Origin: Hydrogenophaga sp. Root209 | Lineage (GTDB): Bacteria; Pseudomonadota; Gammaproteobacteria; Burkholderiales; Burkholderiaceae_C | NCBI RefSeq assembly: GCF_001428625.1 | Contig: NZ_LMIE01000029.1 | Span: 585,873 to 649,872 of the forward strand | Length of the DNA stretch: 64,000 nucleotides | Reading direction: 5' to 3' | Shown here: in pieces, positions 59,538 to 64,000 of the stretch | Layout: each line of letters starts with the position of its first letter | How positions within the stretch are numbered: the first letter of the stretch is position 1 | The notes under the pieces: model-generated | Seen by the model: the letters and a program-made list of their open reading frames with translations, nothing else | Told to the model about the DNA's origin: nothing | Databases searched by the model: none | Program-made: the position numbers and the translations under genes

Positions 59538-61725
59538 AGCGCTCCTTTGCTTTCAGCGTCGATACGCTCAACGTCAGGGGCGCCAGCACCTCGTCCAGCG
59601 TCTCGGCCACGCCCTGCGCCATGGCGCGGCTTCCGCAGACACGCACGATGGCGCCCTGCGTCACCCATTCGCGCAGTTGCCGGGCGTCGCGGCGCAGGGC
59701 GTCCTGCACGTATCCGCCGCCGTTGGGCACGCGGGAGAAGACGGTCTGCAAAGTCGAGAGGCGCCCCTCGATGAGCCAGCGCTGAATGTCGGGACCGAAG
59801 TAGAAATCCCGGGCCGGGTCACGCCCACCAAAGTACAGGTGCATGGGGCTGCGTCTGTCATTGCGGCGGATGAAGCCGGCCAGCGGCGCCACGCCTGTGC
59901 CCGCGCCGATCAGCAGCACCGGCCGCCGCGTTCGTGGCAGTGCAAAGCCGGGGTTGGGCCGGACAAAGGCGGTGATGCTGTGGCCCATCTGCAAGCCCAA
60001 CAAGTGCGTGGAGCACAGGCCGCCGGGCATCTGGCGCACGCAGATTTCCAGAAACCCGTCTTCCCAGCCCGAGGCCAGCGAGTAGTAGCGCGGCACGGCC
60101 GAGCCCGGCGGCACGATGCCCACGAGATCACCCGCTTCAAACCGCGCCAGGCCGTGGCCGCGCAGGCGGTCGCCCAGACCTGGCACGGGCCACGCAAAGC
60201 GCAGGATCGCCGTGGCTTGCCCGGTGGTACCTGGATAGTCCCGGCGCTCTGTGAGCGTGAGCGCTGCGGTTTGGGGCACGCGCGGCACATGCTCCAGCAC
60301 GAGGGGTTCGCCAAGCGTCTTGGCCAGGGCAATGCCCCAGCCCGCGAACTGCTGGCCCGATTGTTGGTGGATGCACTCCAGCGGCAGCAGCGCGGGCCAG
60401 CCCTGTGTGCGCAGCGTCTGATCCAGTGCCTTTGCAAAGGCGCAGAAGGCGGGGTACTGCCGGTCGCCAAAGCCCACCACCGTCACCGGCACAGCGCTGA
60501 CGGGGAGCTTGCCGATGTGCTGCAAGGCGTGGCTGGCGTGGGCCGGTGCCTGTCCGTCGCCGTAGGTTGCCGCGAGCACAAACACCTGCCGCGTGGCGGC
60601 CGTGGTTCGAAAGTTCTCCAGCGCCGTGCTGTGAACGCGGTGGCCGCCCTGGCTCAGCGCGTCCTGCAGTGTCTGGGCGAAACCCCAGGTGCTGCCGCCT
60701 TCGCTGGCAACGAAGATGAGCACGTCGGCCTGGGCCAACGGGGCGTTGCCCGTGATGTGGGGCGCCTGGCGGCGTGCCTGCCACCAGATGACAACGCCCG
60801 ACAGCCAGAACAGCAGCACACTGGCGCCCACGAGCCCGAGCACCACGGCCCAGGGCCAGGCCGCTTCGCCCGTGTGCAGCACCACGGCCAGGTCGTAGAC
60901 GCGCTGGGCAAACGTTGTGTCCTGCCAGGCCAGCATCTGGCCCGAGTACCGATCGATCCAGCCTTGACCCTGGGCAGTGACGACCTTCCAGGTGTCTTCC
61001 GGGTCGGTGTTGCTGGGTATGTTCAGCTTGCGCAAATCCTGCATGGCAAGACCCTGCAGCGCGGCAAGCTGGGCGCCGCGCAAGGCAGGCTTGCCTGTGA
61101 CCTCCGAAATCACCTCAGGCTCGGTCCTGGTGTCCAGCGCCACCAGTCCCAGTGTCGAGGCGCTCATGGTCAGCGCCGTGAGCGATGTCAGGCACAGGAC
61201 AGCCAGCACCACACGGCCCGTGACCACGTGGATGCGCTGCGCCAGCGATCCCCGCACCCGCGCAACCAGCCGCCGCCAGCCACCCATGCGCTGCAGCAGC
61301 AACACCAGGGCAGAGACGCACAACGCGCCCATGGCCAGCGCGATGCCCGCTGCACCCCAGCGCCCGGCGTCGCCCAACAGCAGCGAGCGGTGCAGGTTCT
61401 TCACCCAGCGCGGCATGGCCGAGGGTTGCCACGCACCCAGCACCCGGCCATCGGCCGGATCCACGTAAGACGCCTGGGGTTGGTCGCCGGAAAAGCCGAA
61501 CACGACGATGGCACCCGAGGGCAGGTGGCGAATTTCCTCCACACCCGGCACGGTGCGCGACACCTGCTCCACCAGCGTGGCCACGGGCAAATCGCCCGGT
61601 GCGGCGGGTGCCTGCCACGCCTGCTGCACCGGATCGATGGCCAGGATGGCGCCGGTGACGCCCAGTACCACGGCCAGGGTGCCCGCGGTCAGGCCCAGCC
61701 AGCGGTGGACTGCTTTCCAGCTCAT
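59518..61725 (-). CDS. PepSY-TM / flavodoxin / FNR-type fusion reductase
   Basis: This 735-residue protein has four membrane helices (about 8-32, 120-145, 168-190, 295-320) with PepSY-like periplasmic loops. A flavodoxin domain follows (about 340-480: DVLIFVASEGGSTWGFAQTL), then an FAD/NADPH domain (520-735: PRYYSLASG, GAGTGVAPLAGFI, GSRAMAQGV). It resembles the sulfite reductase alpha chain joined to a PepSY membrane anchor. It could pass electrons from cytoplasmic NADPH across the membrane to periplasmic flavoproteins. Confidence 0.88.
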   Translation of the reverse strand: MSWKAVHRWLGLTAGTLAVVLGVTGAILAIDPVQQAWQAPAAPGDLPVATLVEQVSRTVPGVEEIRHLPSGAIVVFGFSGDQPQASYVDPADGRVLGAWQPSAMPRWVKNLHRSLLLGDAGRWGAAGIALAMGALCVSALVLLLQRMGGWRRLVARVRGSLAQRIHVVTGRVVLAVLCLTSLTALTMSASTLGLVALDTRTEPEVISEVTGKPALRGAQLAALQGLAMQDLRKLNIPSNTDPEDTWKVVTAQGQGWIDRYSGQMLAWQDTTFAQRVYDLAVVLHTGEAAWPWAVVLGLVGASVLLFWLSGVVIWWQARRQAPHITGNAPLAQADVLIFVASEGGSTWGFAQTLQDALSQGGHRVHSTALENFRTTAATRQVFVLAATYGDGQAPAHASHALQHIGKLPVSAVPVTVVGFGDRQYPAFCAFAKALDQTLRTQGWPALLPLECIHQQSGQQFAGWGIALAKTLGEPLVLEHVPRVPQTAALTLTERRDYPGTTGQATAILRFAWPVPGLGDRLRGHGLARFEAGDLVGIVPPGSAVPRYYSLASGWEDGFLEICVRQMPGGLCSTHLLGLQMGHSITAFVRPNPGFALPRTRRPVLLIGAGTGVAPLAGFIRRNDRRSPMHLYFGGRDPARDFYFGPDIQRWLIEGRLSTLQTVFSRVPNGGGYVQDALRRDARQLREWVTQGAIVRVCGSRAMAQGVAETLDEVLAPLTLSVSTLKAKERYAEDVF

Positions 61726-61735
61726 GCGAGCCCCA

Positions 61736-62212
61736 TCACTGGAGCTGGAAGGTCGCCGACTGGATGTACTGCTTGCCGGTCTGCGGCTTACCCACGTTGG
61801 CCTTGGTCAGCGGGATGCGGACCTCGGACGGGCTGTCGCGCATGTCTTCCACAGCAGCGTCGATGCGGATTTCGTATCCCGCGTCAATCAACGCATCCGC
61901 CAGATCGGCCGTGACCTTGAGGGTGCGCCCCGCGCCCACGCTGGCGCCGGTGACGCCGTCCAGGCGCTTGGCGTCACCGGCGGAGAGGCGGCTCCAGTCA
62001 GACAAATGCTTGTGGTACTTCGCCTTGCCGCCGGCCACCCACAGCGTGCGCACATACGCGCCTTTGGCATCGGTCAGGTACGCCGCCAGGTAGGCGCCGT
62101 CGCCGCCGTAGCTCTTGAGCTGTGCGGTCAGCGTGAGCGGGCGGCTGTGCGCCAAGGCGGGAAGGGCCAGCGCACAGGCGGTGGCCACCAGGGTCAGAAG
62201 AGGTTTGGACAT
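61736..62212 (-). CDS. DUF2271 periplasmic protein with candidate flavinylation site
   Basis: This 158-residue protein has a signal peptide (MSKPLLTLVATACALALPALAHS). A beta-rich body follows. DGVTGASVG near residues 85-93 fits the ApbE target pattern D-x-x-[ST]-G-A-[ST], so Thr in VTGAS would carry FMN. DUF2271 genes are often beside PepSY and apbE genes, as here. It would be an extracytoplasmic electron carrier; that role is inferred. Confidence 0.8.
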   Translation of the reverse strand: MSKPLLTLVATACALALPALAHSRPLTLTAQLKSYGGDGAYLAAYLTDAKGAYVRTLWVAGGKAKYHKHLSDWSRLSAGDAKRLDGVTGASVGAGRTLKVTADLADALIDAGYEIRIDAAVEDMRDSPSEVRIPLTKANVGKPQTGKQYIQSATFQLQ

Positions 62213-62237
62213 GGCGATGCTCCTGTAGAAATGGGGA

Positions 62238-62612
62238 TTACTTGATCTGTCCGAGCGGCGCCGTGCCTGGGGTCAACGAAGACGATGGCGCGACACCCTC
62301 CTCATCACGATCGCGTTCCCGTGCACGCTTGTGGTCCTCGTGCTTCACCTTCAGCACCTTCAGGGTTTCCGGGTCGATCTTGGCTTTGAAGGTGCGCCCT
62401 TGGACATCCGTGCCACGAATCTCATAGCAGCCGTCGTCGATCTTCAGCCGCTGGATCTGCCAGCCCTGTGCGGCGGCCATTTGCCGCACAGCATCGCGCG
62501 TCTGCCAGCGATTGAGCGGCGCATCGCAATCGTCACCGGCCCATGCGGTCAGGACGGCCAGGCCCAGCGGCAGAGCCAGCAAGCCCTGGCGCAATGAGGC
62601 GTGGTACTTCAT
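62238..62612 (-). CDS. PepSY-domain periplasmic protein
   Basis: This 124-residue protein starts MKYHASLRQ, with AGGAG 6 bases upstream, and has a signal peptide ending near AWAGDD. The PepSY_2-like domain holds a cysteine pair (DDCDAPLNRW, DDGCYEIRG) and GRTFKAKIDPETLKVLKV. A charged tail follows. It heads the four-gene cluster that ends with apbE. Its role may be inhibitory or in flavin-protein maturation. Confidence 0.8.
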   Translation of the reverse strand: MKYHASLRQGLLALPLGLAVLTAWAGDDCDAPLNRWQTRDAVRQMAAAQGWQIQRLKIDDGCYEIRGTDVQGRTFKAKIDPETLKVLKVKHEDHKRARERDRDEEGVAPSSSLTPGTAPLGQIK

Positions 62613-62734
62613 GTGAGGCTCCTGTACAGCGGTTGGCGCATGACGGTGGATACGCAAGAGGCCTTATGCTGAGCCCGCGCGGTCCATGGCGCGTTGACCT
62701 GGGTCAAGCCTTGGAGCATTCGAGGAGGCCGCGC

Positions 62735-63784
62735 TCACAGAACGAGCGCCGAGACGCAGGCGAAGTAGATGAGCAAGCTGAGAACGTCCTGCACGATGGT
62801 GGCCAGCGGTCCGCTGCCGTAGGCGGGATCGGTCCCGACACGGGCCAGCAGCCATGGCAGCAGCAACCCCAGGACCGATGCCACCATGCTGGCGCCCGCC
62901 AGGGCCAGTGCCACGGCGGCGGCAAGGCGCAACTCGTCGAAAGCCAGCCATACCATCGGGAACGCGAGCAGCGCAAGAACGAGGCCGATCAGCGCGCCGG
63001 TTCGCAATTCCCCGCCCAGAAGTCTTGCCAGGCTGACATGACTGAGCGAAAGGCCGCGCACTGCCACGGCCTCGCTCTGCGTACCGATGGCATCGGCCAG
63101 ATAGACCAGCCCCGGCACAAAGAACGCCAACGCGGGCTTGGCCGTGAGCGCCGATTCGAAGTGTGCGACGACGACGGTCGCGACCATGCTGCCTCCCAAC
63201 CCCACAACGAGCCAGGGCAGCCGATGGCGAAGCCTGCGCATTGGCGGCTCCTCCATGGCCTCGCGAGCGTGATCCGACTCGCTCGTGATACCGGCCAGGC
63301 GGTGCAGATCTTCGACGTGTTCTCGCCGCAGGATGTTCATCAGCCTCGTCGGGCCGACCACGCCGATCAGGCGGCCTGTCTCGTCGACCACCGGCAAAGC
63401 GGCGACACCATGGTGCAAGGCGATCGACGCCATCTTTTCCTGGTCAGTGCCGGGCAGTACGCAGACACGTTCGCGTCGGGCCACCCGGCCCAGCTCGGTG
63501 GTGTCAGGCAGCGCCAGCAATTCGGCGGGCGTCAGCGTTCCGAGCAAGCGTTCGTTGCTGTCGATCACGCACACGAGTTCCCAGGTGGTGTTCTGCGCGT
63601 CGCGGATACGCGAGAGCACTGCCTGGGCTGTGTCCCTGGCATCGGCCAGCACAGCGTGAGCGCCGATGTGGTCTGTGGAAGTCTTTCGCACCCTGCGACT
63701 GTGCAGTATCGTGACTCGATTCGCCAGTGCCGCAGCCACTGGGGCCAGGCGGCACGCCGTTTGCTCTGAATACAACCGCTTCAA
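62735..63784 (-). CDS. MgtE-like divalent cation transporter with CBS domains, lacking the N domain
   Basis: This 349-residue protein has a CBS pair near residues 55-165 (WELVCVIDSNERLLGTLT; GVAALPVVDETGRLIGVV). Five hydrophobic helices of the MgtE channel follow (about 190-349: LGGSMVATVVVAHFESAL; ADAIGTQSEAVAVRGL). Normal MgtE starts with a superhelical N domain of about 130 residues, which is absent or replaced here by 45 residues. Function as a magnesium channel is likely, regulation may differ. Confidence 0.8.
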   Translation of the reverse strand: MKRLYSEQTACRLAPVAAALANRVTILHSRRVRKTSTDHIGAHAVLADARDTAQAVLSRIRDAQNTTWELVCVIDSNERLLGTLTPAELLALPDTTELGRVARRERVCVLPGTDQEKMASIALHHGVAALPVVDETGRLIGVVGPTRLMNILRREHVEDLHRLAGITSESDHAREAMEEPPMRRLRHRLPWLVVGLGGSMVATVVVAHFESALTAKPALAFFVPGLVYLADAIGTQSEAVAVRGLSLSHVSLARLLGGELRTGALIGLVLALLAFPMVWLAFDELRLAAAVALALAGASMVASVLGLLLPWLLARVGTDPAYGSGPLATIVQDVLSLLIYFACVSALVL

Positions 63785-63804
63785 ACCGACAAGGAGTCAA
63801 CACG

Positions 63805-63912
63805 ATGGCACAGTTTGAGCCCCACTTGAGTTTCAACGGCACTCGCGCCGAGGCCATGCGTTTCTCTGAAAAGACGCTGGGCGCCAAGATGGAGCGCTTG
63901 GGCGAGGGTTGA
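63805..63912 (+). pseudogene. Truncated VOC/PhnB-like gene fragment
   Basis: The 35 codons MAQFEPHLSFNGTRAEAMRF, SEKTLGAKMERLGEG match the start of PhnB-type VOC proteins (about 140 residues), then a TGA. AAGGAG lies 9 bases before the ATG. The following 88 bases to the window end do not continue the fold in any frame that I can recognise. A deletion or insertion junction near 63912 is likely. Confidence 0.65.
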
Positions 63913-64000
63913 TTCAAATCCCGTTGGTGCCGGGAGCCTGGGTGCTGGCCGCGGCAGGACGCAGCGGAAGGCGCCACAGGCGTGAGGCGCGACCAACGAA

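Noticed and set aside
59044-61914. 956-codon plus-strand frame
   Set aside because: It is antisense to three clear genes (apbE, the PepSY reductase and DUF2271) and has no recognisable domain.
63909-63945. tRNA-like 3' end (GGTTGATTCAAATCC)
   Set aside because: It resembles a T-arm, but there is no acceptor, D or anticodon arm in the right place upstream, where a VOC fragment is coding.
1-64000. CRISPR arrays, insertion sequences, integrases, tRNA or rRNA genes
   Set aside because: No regularly spaced repeats, transposase or integrase motifs, or RNA gene cores were seen while reading both strands.

Overview
The window comes from a high-GC betaproteobacterium, most likely a Comamonadaceae member of the Hydrogenophaga type. 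This placement is an inference from gene content, gene order (rpsO-pnp, rpsU-yqeY, suhB/trmJ) and three kinds of small GC-rich intergenic repeat that I associate with that family. No tRNA, rRNA, CRISPR array, insertion sequence or phage gene was seen. Nearly all of the sequence is coding.

Layout. 1-4507: housekeeping genes (pnp start, rpsO, an aminotransferase with an amino-acid-type binding protein, tsaD). 4524-10687: nitrate uptake, with a NIT-ANTAR regulator, nrtABC-type importer and NarK-type transporter. 10713-20643 (minus strand): one apparent 11-gene operon holding a GntR regulator, an AprA/AprB-like flavoprotein and ferredoxin, a HEAT-repeat protein, a 7Fe ferredoxin, a sulfonate/nitrate-type ABC importer, a DUF971 protein, ferredoxin-NADP reductase and a UPF0324 exporter. 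20853-31684: nitrate and nitrite reduction, with a split PP2C/kinase, a receiver-ANTAR-PilJ regulator, nirB, nirD, nasA, ybiB and cobA. 31742-44319: mixed housekeeping and hypothetical genes. 44323-47640: a very large cytoplasmic PAS/GAF histidine kinase. 47873-54882: a Fur-box-preceded heme uptake operon. 54992-58562: a ParB-like protein and a P-type ATPase. 58536-62612: a flavin-transfer cluster (ApbE, PepSY/flavodoxin/FNR reductase, DUF2271, PepSY). 62735-64000: an MgtE-like protein and a broken VOC gene.

How it fits together. Nitrate would enter by NrtABC or NarK, be reduced by NasA, and nitrite by NirBD, with CobA supplying the siroheme precursor. The sequence suggests a coherent regulatory circuit. 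Sigma-54-like GG-N10-GC promoters precede the NIT-ANTAR gene, nrtA, narK and nirB. The last three transcripts would each begin with a hairpin carrying a six-base loop of the form RACGRM, followed by a large hairpin; in nrtA that second hairpin is a canonical terminator. This is the layout of the Klebsiella nasF leader controlled by NasR, here with two different ANTAR proteins encoded nearby.

The most unusual material is (1) the AprAB-like operon, whose substrate I cannot name, and (2) small repeats that sit exactly at stop/start junctions inside operons. Their first ATG overlaps the upstream TGA, and they bring a Shine-Dalgarno and a second start codon for the next gene.
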